Positions 1-6,233 of a DNA stretch of 7,149 nt are shown in pieces. This stretch comes from Clostridia bacterium (GTDB taxonomy: Bacteria > Bacillota > Clostridia > Christensenellales > UBA1242), in NCBI GenBank assembly GCA_017539765.1, contig JAFYCH010000002.1, positions 1 through 7,149 on the forward strand. Reading direction: 5' to 3'. The notes beneath the pieces were generated by a model, which was not told the origin of the DNA, did no database searches, and saw nothing but the letters and a program-made list of their open reading frames with translations. The translations under genes and the position numbers were made by a program. Each line of letters starts with the position of its first letter. Positions within the stretch are counted from its first letter, which is position 1.

Positions 1-336
1 AGAGCAATATTTAAAGATGTCGACGATGGTGACTTTTTGCGTACGGCGGAAGAAATTGCGATGTATCATCACGAAAGATGGGACGGCACAGGATATCCAA
101 AAGGGCTTAAGGGAGAAGAGATTCCTCTTTGTGCAAGGCTTATGGCGGTTGCTGATGTGTTTGATGCACTTGTTTCTACGCGTGTTTACAAACCACCATT
201 CAAACCAACTGAAGCAATAAATATTATGATGTCGGAAAGTGGCACTCATTTTGATCCAGATATCATGGAGACATTTTATGAGATGCGTGATGAATTTGTT
301 AAAACTGCATTGTTGCCATTTGAAAAACTTCAATAA
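1..336 (+). CDS. HD-GYP domain protein, C-terminal part (5' end outside window)
   Basis: The reading frame is open from the first base and ends in TAA, so only the last 111 residues are visible. They match the second half of an HD-GYP domain: HHERWDGTGYP near residues 23-33, then KGLKGEEIP, then RLMAVADVFDAL and the SGTHFDP motif close to the C-terminus. Known HD-GYP proteins are metal-dependent phosphodiesterases that hydrolyse cyclic di-GMP in the cytoplasm. They are often response regulators or carry PAS/GAF or membrane sensor domains. The upstream HD dyad and any sensor domain lie outside the window, so neither activity nor input can be judged. The usual R-P-Y of the 'TS.RPYR' segment reads R-V-Y here, which is a mild variation. 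A terminator follows directly, so this is the last gene of its transcription unit. Confidence 0.93.
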   Translation, partial: RAIFKDVDDGDFLRTAEEIAMYHHERWDGTGYPKGLKGEEIPLCARLMAVADVFDALVSTRVYKPPFKPTEAINIMMSESGTHFDPDIMETFYEMRDEFVKTALLPFEKLQ

Positions 337-345
337 TTTAAATAT

Positions 346-373
346 AAAAGCAGAATTTTGTTCTGCTTTTTTT
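346..373 (+). terminator. Intrinsic terminator of the HD-GYP gene
   Basis: A 10-bp perfect stem (346-355 with 361-370, AAAAGCAGAA/TTCTGCTTTT) encloses a 5-nt loop. The T-run covers 367-373. It starts 9 bp after the stop codon. Confidence 0.9.
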
Positions 374-452
374 ATGCAAGAAAATACGAAAATTCAATAA
401 ACTCTATAAGACATACATGATGTTAAAAAAACTATAATAAACTATTTTTTTC

Positions 453-478
453 TGACAAAATGTTGCAATAATTTGTCA
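453..478. promoter_or_regulatory. 26-bp imperfect palindrome, candidate operator
   Basis: The half-sites TGACAAA (453-459) and TTTGTCA (472-478) are perfectly inverted. They share their centre of symmetry with an inner TTGCAA at 463-468. Over 13-bp half-sites, 11 positions are symmetric. The right arm contains the predicted -35 hexamer TTGTCA of the downstream lipoprotein gene. A bound dimeric regulator would therefore compete directly with RNA polymerase, or contact it there. I cannot assign the site to a known regulator family. Repression is the simplest inference from the position. Confidence 0.6.
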
Positions 479-500
479 CATTCCTTGCTGTTATGATAAT
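473..500 (+). promoter_or_regulatory. Promoter of the lipoprotein gene
   Basis: The -35 is TTGTCA (473-478) and the -10 is GATAAT (495-500), with a 16-bp spacer. Each hexamer matches consensus at five of six positions. Transcription would begin near 507, leaving a leader of about 25 nt that contains the strong AAGGAGG Shine-Dalgarno at 519-525. Confidence 0.65.
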
Positions 501-531
501 ATATATACGTAAACCATTAAGGAGGTTTTTT

Positions 532-1539
532 ATGAAAACAAAAACAATGACAAGAATTATGGGTATTGTTATGGCAGTTGTGCTTTTTGCCGTGGCTCCA
601 TTGTTCTTGACAGCTTGCGGAGCATCTGCAAATTTAACAGCAGTTGCAAAAGCAGCAGCAAAGGATTATTATAAAAATCATGTTGATTATGATAACTTTG
701 CAAACACAACATATGTATATGAAGAAGACAGATTAATGTCAAATTCAGTAGAAATGGAATACAAAGTAAATGCAGAAGATGAAGAAATGACAGAGGGCAA
801 TTTTGTATTTACTGATGCTCATCACATTACAAAAAAAGTTCAAGTTGTTAATGCAGAAGAAGGAAAACTTGCACTTGTTATAGAGGCAAAAGATGAAGGA
901 ACAAATAAATACTATAGTCTTAACGCAGACAAAACATTAAAAGAAGTTACTGAAACAAATAGTGAAGATATAATTTATACTTTCTCTTATATAACAGAAG
1001 GAGAAGATACAACATATTATCTTACAAAGACTTATGAAGAAAAAGCAGACGGAGAAGTTGTTGATTCAGAAAAAGAATATCGTGCCTATGCCAGCAAAGC
1101 AGCATATGTAAGTGCAGTTAGTGAGGTTTTAGAATACATTAATGATGATTTGATTGGAGATGGATATTTTGAATTTGTGACTGAAGCAGCAATATTGTAT
1201 GTTGGTTCAATTATTAAAACTGAAGTTTCTGGTTCAAATGCAAAAGCAAAAATTGAAATGGAAACATTCTTTGTTCGTTTTCATGAATCTGCAGCTACAG
1301 TTACAGATGTAACAATGTATGGTGAAATAAATTTCAAAAACAATAAATTAGGTGAGGTTAAATCAAACATGAAAATGAGTGGTGAAGGTTATACTACAGA
1401 TAGCGCAGCAAAATTCCATGTTGAATATGCAGCAGAAGATGTAAATACAGTAATCGTTCTCACAGACTATACACAAAATACATCATTGAGTGTTGATGAA
1501 GATTATCTCCCAGAAATTGAAATATCATTAGGAGACTAG
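532..1539 (+). CDS. Uncharacterised lipoprotein, 335 aa
   Basis: The protein begins with a short basic stretch and a hydrophobic segment (about residues 9-26), ending in the lipobox L-T-A-C-G. Cys29 is the predicted lipidated residue after signal peptidase II cleavage, so the mature protein should be anchored to the outer face of the membrane. The remaining ~300 residues are soluble, acidic, rich in Ala, Glu, Thr and Tyr, and contain no second cysteine. Alternating polar/hydrophobic stretches (for example ITKKVQVV, KLALVIEA, FHVEYAAE) suggest mostly beta structure, loosely like LolA/LppX-type lipoprotein folds. That resemblance is only a guess, and I recognise no family. ATG 532 is chosen because AAGGAGG (519-525) sits 6 nt upstream. 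An in-frame ATG at 493 overlaps the promoter -10 and has no ribosome site. The gene is monocistronic, between its own promoter and terminator, and the overlapping palindrome suggests regulation. Confidence 0.88.
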   Translation: MKTKTMTRIMGIVMAVVLFAVAPLFLTACGASANLTAVAKAAAKDYYKNHVDYDNFANTTYVYEEDRLMSNSVEMEYKVNAEDEEMTEGNFVFTDAHHITKKVQVVNAEEGKLALVIEAKDEGTNKYYSLNADKTLKEVTETNSEDIIYTFSYITEGEDTTYYLTKTYEEKADGEVVDSEKEYRAYASKAAYVSAVSEVLEYINDDLIGDGYFEFVTEAAILYVGSIIKTEVSGSNAKAKIEMETFFVRFHESAATVTDVTMYGEINFKNNKLGEVKSNMKMSGEGYTTDSAAKFHVEYAAEDVNTVIVLTDYTQNTSLSVDEDYLPEIEISLGD

Positions 1540-1544
1540 TAATC

Positions 1545-1579
1545 AAAAAAAGATTGCAGAGCACAGGCAATCTTTTTTT
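1545..1579 (+). terminator. Intrinsic terminator of the lipoprotein gene
   Basis: A 13-bp perfect stem (1545-1557 with 1567-1579) has a GATTGC/GCAATC core and a 9-nt loop. The 3' arm ends in seven Ts. The A-run on the 5' arm could also give weak termination in the reverse direction. It begins 5 bp after the TAG stop. Confidence 0.92.
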
Positions 1580-1642
1580 ATGCAAATAATTTTGATTAAT
1601 GTTTTACTAAATTTTTATAAAAAATAAATCTAGATAAAAATG

Positions 1643-1671
1643 TTTTCAATTTGATATTTTTTTGATATAAT
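1643..1671 (+). promoter_or_regulatory. Extended -10 promoter for the surface protein-mscS unit
   Basis: A perfect -10 TATAAT (1666-1671) is preceded by TGA (1663-1665), forming an extended -10 element. A weaker -35 TTTTCA (1643-1648, four of six) lies 17 bp upstream. Transcription should start around 1678. This places the ATG at 1674 outside the transcript and favours the GTG at 1689 as the start codon. Confidence 0.7.
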
Positions 1672-1688
1672 ACATGCAAGAGGTATTT

Positions 1689-2582
1689 GTGAATAATAAT
1701 TTTGAATTCAATAAAATCCAAAGCAATAATGCCGAACAACTAAAACCAAAATCATATTATTCTGCAAACTACATTGGACAAACTCAAAACAAAGCAAACA
1801 TTCAACAGCCAAGCAAAGAATCTGAAAACAAAGTTGAGATAAAAGAAAAAGAGGTCAAAACAACACAGACCAAAGCAGCAGCAAATTCAAAACTTCTCAC
1901 AACTTTCATCGCAGCAATTTCCAGCGTGGTGATTGGTGTCACAAGCATTGGTGGAATTTTGCCAGAGACGGTGCCAACAACACTTACTGCAACATTTCAA
2001 GAAACTTACGCGACCGAACACGAAATTTTTTATTGTGTTGAAATAGGTGACAGCAGGAACAGGGTGCCAGAAGAAGAGTTTTCCGGTGCAGATGGACGAG
2101 TGGAAGAATATTATGAAGATGACAAATATTATGAAATTGACTTAACTGATTTGTATGTTGTTTTGCACAACGAATTTACAGACAGAAAAGAAAAGATAGA
2201 AGAGCAGTTTTGGAGCGGTTGTTTTGAGAATTTGCAAGAGCATATGACATACAAGCTGGAAGTTAGGTACAAAGATTATGTTCTGGCATCTGAGACAATG
2301 AGAACTGAACTGGAGCCGGAAGAAGAAGATTATGTTGACCCAGAAGAACCATACACAGAGCCAATAACTGGTGACGATATCGGTGGTGACCCGTATACTG
2401 AACCAATTAATGTTGATGGCGATGGCGGTGATTACACTCCATCGAATCCAAGCAACTATGACCCAGACGATCCAAACAATCCAGATGGAACCGATAACCC
2501 AACAAATAATACTGACGGAAACAATACAGGTGGTCAAACGGGAAATGATGACCCAGACACTGCCATTGTTGGAGCGGGTTAA
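1689..2582 (+). CDS. Uncharacterised single-pass surface protein with acidic repeat tail, 297 aa
   Basis: Residues 1-68 are hydrophilic, Asn/Gln/Lys-rich and probably cytoplasmic. One membrane helix lies near 69-91. About 120 residues follow (roughly 93-213), with alternating strands such as YKLEVRYKDYVLASETMRTE that look like a fibronectin type III-type sandwich. Cys116 and Cys178 could form a disulfide. The tail from about 210 is low complexity, dominated by Asp, Pro, Asn, Thr and Gly, with a tandem 14-residue repeat at 221-248. No LPXTG motif is seen. The topology (N-in, C-out) is inferred. GTG 1689 is chosen because AAGAGG (1678-1683) lies 5 nt upstream and the -10 box makes ATG 1674 too early. 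Using ATG 1674 would add only five residues. Three consecutive TAA codons end the gene at 2580-2588. It is the first gene of a unit with the downstream mscS, 32 bp away. I recognise no family, and a functional link to the channel is suggested only by the operon. Confidence 0.85.
   Translation: MNNNFEFNKIQSNNAEQLKPKSYYSANYIGQTQNKANIQQPSKESENKVEIKEKEVKTTQTKAAANSKLLTTFIAAISSVVIGVTSIGGILPETVPTTLTATFQETYATEHEIFYCVEIGDSRNRVPEEEFSGADGRVEEYYEDDKYYEIDLTDLYVVLHNEFTDRKEKIEEQFWSGCFENLQEHMTYKLEVRYKDYVLASETMRTELEPEEEDYVDPEEPYTEPITGDDIGGDPYTEPINVDGDGGDYTPSNPSNYDPDDPNNPDGTDNPTNNTDGNNTGGQTGNDDPDTAIVGAG
2349..2432 (+). repeat. Tandem 42-bp coding repeat (two 14-aa copies)
   Basis: The copies at 2349-2390 and 2391-2432 encode PYTEPITGDDIGGD and PYTEPINVDGDGGD, identical at 10 of 14 residues. 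Codons for the shared residues often differ (CCA/CCG, TAC/TAT, ACA/ACT, GAG/GAA). The duplication is therefore not recent, and the peptide has been kept while the DNA drifted. A degenerate continuation, YTPSNPSNYDPDD, follows. Confidence 0.75.
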
Positions 2583-2614
2583 TAATAAGGACAAGAATTA
2601 AAGGAGAAAAAAAT

Positions 2615-3640
2615 ATGAATGATAATAAGAAAAAAATAAGCGTAGGTACAATTGTGGCACTTTCTGTGTTGTTTGCAGTAACTGTAGCCATCTATGTTTT
2701 GTCTAACTATATTTTTGGTGAAGGTTCTGTGTTTAACAGAGAGATAAGCTCAAATTTGTTTATAAAAACTTTATACATGAAAATACCAGCCCTTCTCAGA
2801 ACAATTCAAATAGTCACAATTGCATGGCTTTTGACAATCTGCATCAGATTTATACTTGAAAAACTACTTGCAAGAGGAGCAAGAGGAGCAACTATTGTAA
2901 AACTTCTTAACAGTTTTATAAAATACTTAATTGCAATTATTGCAGTACTTATGACACTTAGCGCATGGGGCGTAAACACTGGTACATTGCTTGCAAGTGC
3001 AGGAATCGCCGGATTAGTTATCGGTCTTGGTGCACAAAGTTTGATTGCCGATATTATTGCGGGTATCTTTATTGTGTTTGAAGGTGAGTTTGAAGTTGGA
3101 GACATTGTCATCATTGACGGTTGGCGTGGTACTGTTGACGAAATTGGTATAAGAACAACCAAAATTATTGACTGGCAAGGTAATATTAAAATTATCAACA
3201 ACAGCCAAATTGCAAGCATAATCAATCAGTCAAAAGAACTTTCTGTCACAACTTGTGTTGTTTCAATTGACTACAGAGAATCTATTCCAAGAGTGGAACT
3301 TATCATCAAAAATAATTTGGAAAGAATAAAAAAGAATATTCCAGAAATTGTTGATGGTCCATATTACAAAGGCGTTGACAAACTTGGAGAATCAAGTGTA
3401 GATTTGCTTTTCATTGCAACTGTAAAAGAAGCAAACTACTATGTTGTTCAAAGAGCACTTAACAGAGAAATCAAACTCATTTTTGACGAGAACAACGTAA
3501 GCATTCCATTCCCACAAATCACACTTAATCAACCAGAAGAGTTCGATGCAAAAACAACAAAGTTCCAAAAAGACCAAGCAAGCAAATTTGCAAAAGACCA
3601 AAGCGAACAATCAAAAAATTTGGAAGATACAAACAAATAA
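2615..3640 (+). CDS. mscS: MscS-family small-conductance mechanosensitive channel, 341 aa
   Basis: The family forms homoheptameric membrane channels that open under membrane tension and release solutes during hypo-osmotic shock. Hydrophobic helices are visible at about residues 8-30, 58-82 and 99-118. The glycine/alanine-rich pore helix follows at about 122-155 (SAGIAGLVIGLGAQSLIADI, then IIAGIFIVFEGEFEVGD). Next come the beta domain (IIDGWRGTVDEIGIRTTKI) and the alpha/beta C-terminal domain, ending in the family-typical IPFPQITL near 297-304. Three membrane segments and this length match the compact YkuT/MscS-like subgroup. After residue 306 there is a polar extension of about 35 residues with a repeated F-x-K-D-Q pattern (FQKDQ, FAKDQ). 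The start has AAGGAG (2601-2606) 8 nt upstream. No promoter or terminator separates it from the preceding surface-protein gene, so the two are probably co-transcribed. The family call is firm. The symbol is given in the broad family sense and the exact subtype is not certain. Confidence 0.93.
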   Translation: MNDNKKKISVGTIVALSVLFAVTVAIYVLSNYIFGEGSVFNREISSNLFIKTLYMKIPALLRTIQIVTIAWLLTICIRFILEKLLARGARGATIVKLLNSFIKYLIAIIAVLMTLSAWGVNTGTLLASAGIAGLVIGLGAQSLIADIIAGIFIVFEGEFEVGDIVIIDGWRGTVDEIGIRTTKIIDWQGNIKIINNSQIASIINQSKELSVTTCVVSIDYRESIPRVELIIKNNLERIKKNIPEIVDGPYYKGVDKLGESSVDLLFIATVKEANYYVVQRALNREIKLIFDENNVSIPFPQITLNQPEEFDAKTTKFQKDQASKFAKDQSEQSKNLEDTNK

Positions 3641-3650
3641 TAAATATTTG

Positions 3651-3673
3651 AATAGCCCAAACGGGCTATTTTT
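3651..3673 (+). terminator. Intrinsic terminator of the surface protein-mscS unit
   Basis: An 8-bp stem (AATAGCCC 3651-3658 with GGGCTATT 3663-3670) has an AAAC tetraloop and T-run 3669-3673. It lies 10 bp after the mscS stop and separates mscS from leuS. Confidence 0.9.
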
Positions 3674-3688
3674 ATTTTGCTAAAAAAA

Positions 3689-3717
3689 TTGATTTCGTGT
3701 GATTTTTGTTATATAAT
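3689..3717 (+). promoter_or_regulatory. Promoter of leuS
   Basis: The -35 is TTGATT (3689-3694) and the -10 is a consensus TATAAT (3712-3717), with an optimal 17-bp spacer. The start site should be near 3724, leaving a leader of only about 16 nt before the ATG at 3740. That is too short for a T-box or other riboswitch. Confidence 0.75.
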
Positions 3718-3739
3718 AGTTCTATTCACAGGAGATTTT

Positions 3740-6157
3740 ATGTATAACAAAGATGAGATAGAAAAAAAGTGGAGAGAGTATTGGGAAAAGCACAATACTT
3801 TTGCTTGCGACGTATATGATTTTTCAAAACCAAAATATTATTGCTTGGATATGTTTCCATATCCATCTGGTGTAGGTCTTCATGCAGGCCATGCAGAGGG
3901 CTATACTGCAACAGATATTGTTGCCCGTATGAAGCGTATGCAAGGCTTTAATGTTTTACACCCAATGGGATATGATGCTTTTGGACTTCCTGCAGAACAA
4001 TATGCCATTTCTACTGGCAATCATCCTGCAAAGTTCACATACAAAAACATTGAAACTTTCAGAGAGCAACTTAAACTTTTAGGTTTTTCTTATAACTGGG
4101 AAAAAGAGATTGCAACTTGCGATCCTTCATACTACAAATGGGAACAATGGATTTTTAAGCAACTTTACAAGGACGGTCTTGCAAAAGAAGTTGAAGTTCC
4201 TGTAAATTGGTGCGAAGAACTTGGCACAGTGCTTGCTAATGATGAAGTAATTGATGGTAAAAGTGAGCGTGGTGGATATCCTGTTGTCAGAAAAAATATG
4301 AAACAATGGATTATTGACATTCCAAAATATGCTGACAGACTTCTTGATGGCTTAAACCATATTGATTGGCCAGAATCTACAAAAGAGATTCAACGTAACT
4401 GGATAGGTAAGTCCGAAGGTGTTGAACTTGAAGTTGAAATTGTTGGTGGTGGAAAATTCTCAATTTTCACAACTTGCATAGAGACCGTTTATGGCATAAC
4501 ATTTTTTGTTATTGCACCAGACGGCAAAATTATTCAAGATTTGCTTCCAAGAGTAGAAAATAGAAAGGAAGTAGAAGAATATATCAAAGAGACTTCTTTC
4601 AAATCAAACATGGACAGAACCGAACTCAACAAAGGCAAAACTGGTGTTGAAGTAAAGGGCATAAAAGCAATCAATCCAATCAGTCACAAAGAAGTCCCAA
4701 TTTTCCTTGGCGATTTTGTGCTTGGAAATTATGGCACAGGTGCTGTTATGGCAGTTCCTGCTCATGACCAAAGAGATTATGAATATGCCAAAGCTCACAA
4801 TCTTCCTATTGTCGAAGTTATTGAGGGTGGAGATATTTCAAAGCAAGCGTTTGAAAAACATGACTATTTGGGCAAAAACTGCAAACTTGTCAACAGTGAA
4901 GAGTTTAGCGGTCTTGTTGTAGAAGAAGCAAAAGAAAAAATTACAGACAAACTTGTTAATCAAGGCATTGCAAAAAGAGTGAATAACTACAAAATAAGAG
5001 AGTGGATTTTTGCGAGACAACGTTATTGGGGAGCTCCAATTCCAGTTGTACATTATGCTGACGGCTCTACAGATGTGCTTGATGATGCTGACCTTCCACT
5101 TGAACTCCCAGAACTAGAAGATTATTCCCCAGCAAAAAATGGAAGCAGTGCGCTTTCAAGAAAAGCAGATTGGGTAAATATAGTTTATCACGGCAAGCCA
5201 GCCACAAGAGAGACCTCAACAATGCCAGGTTCAGCTGATTCTTCTTGGTACTTTTTGATATATATTGACCCACAAAATGACAAAGAAATAGCAGACAAAA
5301 AATTGCTTGACCACTGGATGCCAGTTGACCTTTATGTTGGCGGACCAGAACATGCAGTTGGACATTTGCTTTATTCAAGAATGTGGAATAACTATTTGTA
5401 TGACAAAGGTTATGTTCCTTGCAAAGAACCATTCCAAAAACTTGTTCATCAAGGCATGGTGCTTGGTGCAAATGGAATAAAGATGGGCAAACGTTATCCA
5501 GAGTTTTGTGTCAATCCAAATGATGTAGTCAAACAATACGGTGCCGACACACTTAGACTTTATGAAATGTTTATGGGCCCACTTGAAGCTGACAAACCTT
5601 GGAGTGAACAGGGTGTTGAAGGCGCAAGAAGATATCTTGACAGAGTTTGGCGTCTTGTTATAGAAGATGGAAAGGTTAAGGACCAAGATAATCCAAACCT
5701 AGAGAAAATTTATCATCAAACAATCAAAAAAGTCACAGAAGATTATCAGTCACTCAACTTTAACACAGCAATTTCTCAAATGATGATTTTTACAAATGCG
5801 TGCTACAAAGAAGATGTGCTTCCAAAATATATGGCAGAAGGCTTTGTAAAACTTCTTAACCCAATTGTACCATTTATCACAGAAGAGATGTGGCAACTAC
5901 TTGGACACGACAACACAATTGCTTACGAGCCATGGCCAGTGTTTGACCCGGCAAAGATTGTTGAAGATATGGTCACAATTGCTGTTTCTGTAAACGGAAA
6001 GTTTAAGGCAAGGGTAGAAGTTCCACTTGATGCTTCAAACGAAGAAGTTATGCAAGTTGTAAAGAATAATGACACAGTAAAAAGAAATTTGGACGGCAAA
6101 GAAATTTTGAAAGAGATTGTTGTTCCAAATAAAATTGTTAATATTGTCGTAAAGTAA
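3740..6157 (+). CDS. leuS: Leucyl-tRNA synthetase, 805 aa
   Basis: This cytoplasmic class I synthetase charges tRNA-Leu with leucine using ATP. The order of elements is the usual one: PYPSG and the HIGH-type signature HAGH (residues 48-51), NWCEELGTVLAN near 156-167, the CP1 editing domain (about 224-420), IFARQRYWGAPIP (423-435), GGPEHAVGHLLYSR (534-547), the KMSKS loop as KMGKR (581-585), and YGADTLRLYEMFMGP (600-614). The helical anticodon-binding domain with PFITEEMWQLLG follows, then a short C-terminal domain (about 745-805). In the editing pocket, GTGAVMAVPAHDQRD is intact and Asp346 aligns with the conserved E. coli Asp345. The TTRPDT motif reads TTCIET (244-249), with the last Thr kept. 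ATG 3740 is chosen because AGGAGA (3730-3735) sits 4 nt upstream. The in-frame ATG at 3677 precedes the promoter. No terminator follows, so some read-through into the next gene is possible. Confidence 0.97.
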   Translation: MYNKDEIEKKWREYWEKHNTFACDVYDFSKPKYYCLDMFPYPSGVGLHAGHAEGYTATDIVARMKRMQGFNVLHPMGYDAFGLPAEQYAISTGNHPAKFTYKNIETFREQLKLLGFSYNWEKEIATCDPSYYKWEQWIFKQLYKDGLAKEVEVPVNWCEELGTVLANDEVIDGKSERGGYPVVRKNMKQWIIDIPKYADRLLDGLNHIDWPESTKEIQRNWIGKSEGVELEVEIVGGGKFSIFTTCIETVYGITFFVIAPDGKIIQDLLPRVENRKEVEEYIKETSFKSNMDRTELNKGKTGVEVKGIKAINPISHKEVPIFLGDFVLGNYGTGAVMAVPAHDQRDYEYAKAHNLPIVEVIEGGDISKQAFEKHDYLGKNCKLVNSEEFSGLVVEEAKEKITDKLVNQGIAKRVNNYKIREWIFARQRYWGAPIPVVHYADGSTDVLDDADLPLELPELEDYSPAKNGSSALSRKADWVNIVYHGKPATRETSTMPGSADSSWYFLIYIDPQNDKEIADKKLLDHWMPVDLYVGGPEHAVGHLLYSRMWNNYLYDKGYVPCKEPFQKLVHQGMVLGANGIKMGKRYPEFCVNPNDVVKQYGADTLRLYEMFMGPLEADKPWSEQGVEGARRYLDRVWRLVIEDGKVKDQDNPNLEKIYHQTIKKVTEDYQSLNFNTAISQMMIFTNACYKEDVLPKYMAEGFVKLLNPIVPFITEEMWQLLGHDNTIAYEPWPVFDPAKIVEDMVTIAVSVNGKFKARVEVPLDASNEEVMQVVKNNDTVKRNLDGKEILKEIVVPNKIVNIVVK

Positions 6158-6187
6158 AAAAATATAGTCAAATATTAAAATTGAGTC

Positions 6188-6216
6188 TTGACTTTACTTC
6201 GTAAATGTGCTAAATT
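6188..6216 (+). promoter_or_regulatory. Extended -10 promoter of the 186-aa gene
   Basis: The -35 is TTGACT (6188-6193) and the -10 is TAAATT (6211-6216), with a 17-bp spacer. TGC at 6208-6210 forms an extended -10. The start would be near 6223, giving a leader of about 11 nt with AGGTG at 6225-6229. A small inverted repeat, TTTAC-TTC-GTAAA (6193-6205), lies in the spacer. Confidence 0.65.
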
Positions 6217-6233
6217 AAAAATGTAGGTGTATT

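Noticed and set aside
17..220. 67-codon frame overlapping the HD-GYP end
   Set aside because: It is in a different frame from the clear HD-GYP motif and ends inside the gene, with no ribosome site.
396..443. Two AATAAACT direct repeats (396-403 and 436-443)
   Set aside because: Eight A/T-rich bases repeated once at 40-bp spacing are not distinguishable from chance. No array or CRISPR-like unit exists.
493..531. Upstream ATG extending the lipoprotein by 13 residues
   Set aside because: It overlaps the -10 box and has no Shine-Dalgarno, whereas ATG 532 has AAGGAGG at ideal spacing followed by a clean signal peptide.
1612..1623. TTTTTATAAAAA palindrome upstream of the surface gene
   Set aside because: A simple A/T palindrome is expected by chance in this composition, and it lies upstream of the core promoter with no second copy.
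2142..2594. 150-codon open frame on the minus strand opposite the surface-protein gene
   Set aside because: It mirrors the biased Asp/Asn/Pro/Thr codons of the plus-strand gene, giving a Trp/Ile/Val-rich product with no promoter or ribosome site. It is an antisense shadow.
2806..3225. 139-codon minus-strand frame opposite mscS
   Set aside because: The plus-strand frame has unmistakable MscS motifs over the same bases. The antisense product is low-complexity Ile/Pro/Ser with no ribosome site.
3677..3739. Upstream ATG extending LeuRS by 21 residues
   Set aside because: The extra codons run through the promoter -35 and -10, and LeuRS proteins normally begin at the MYNKDEIEKKW position.
5067..5686. 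Two overlapping minus-strand frames of 134 and 103 codons opposite leuS
   Set aside because: They lie entirely within conserved LeuRS motifs. The products resemble nothing and have no translation signals.
6161..6176. AATAT/ATATT inverted repeat after leuS as a terminator
   Set aside because: The 5-bp all-A/T stem has no T-run after it, so it is too weak to be called.
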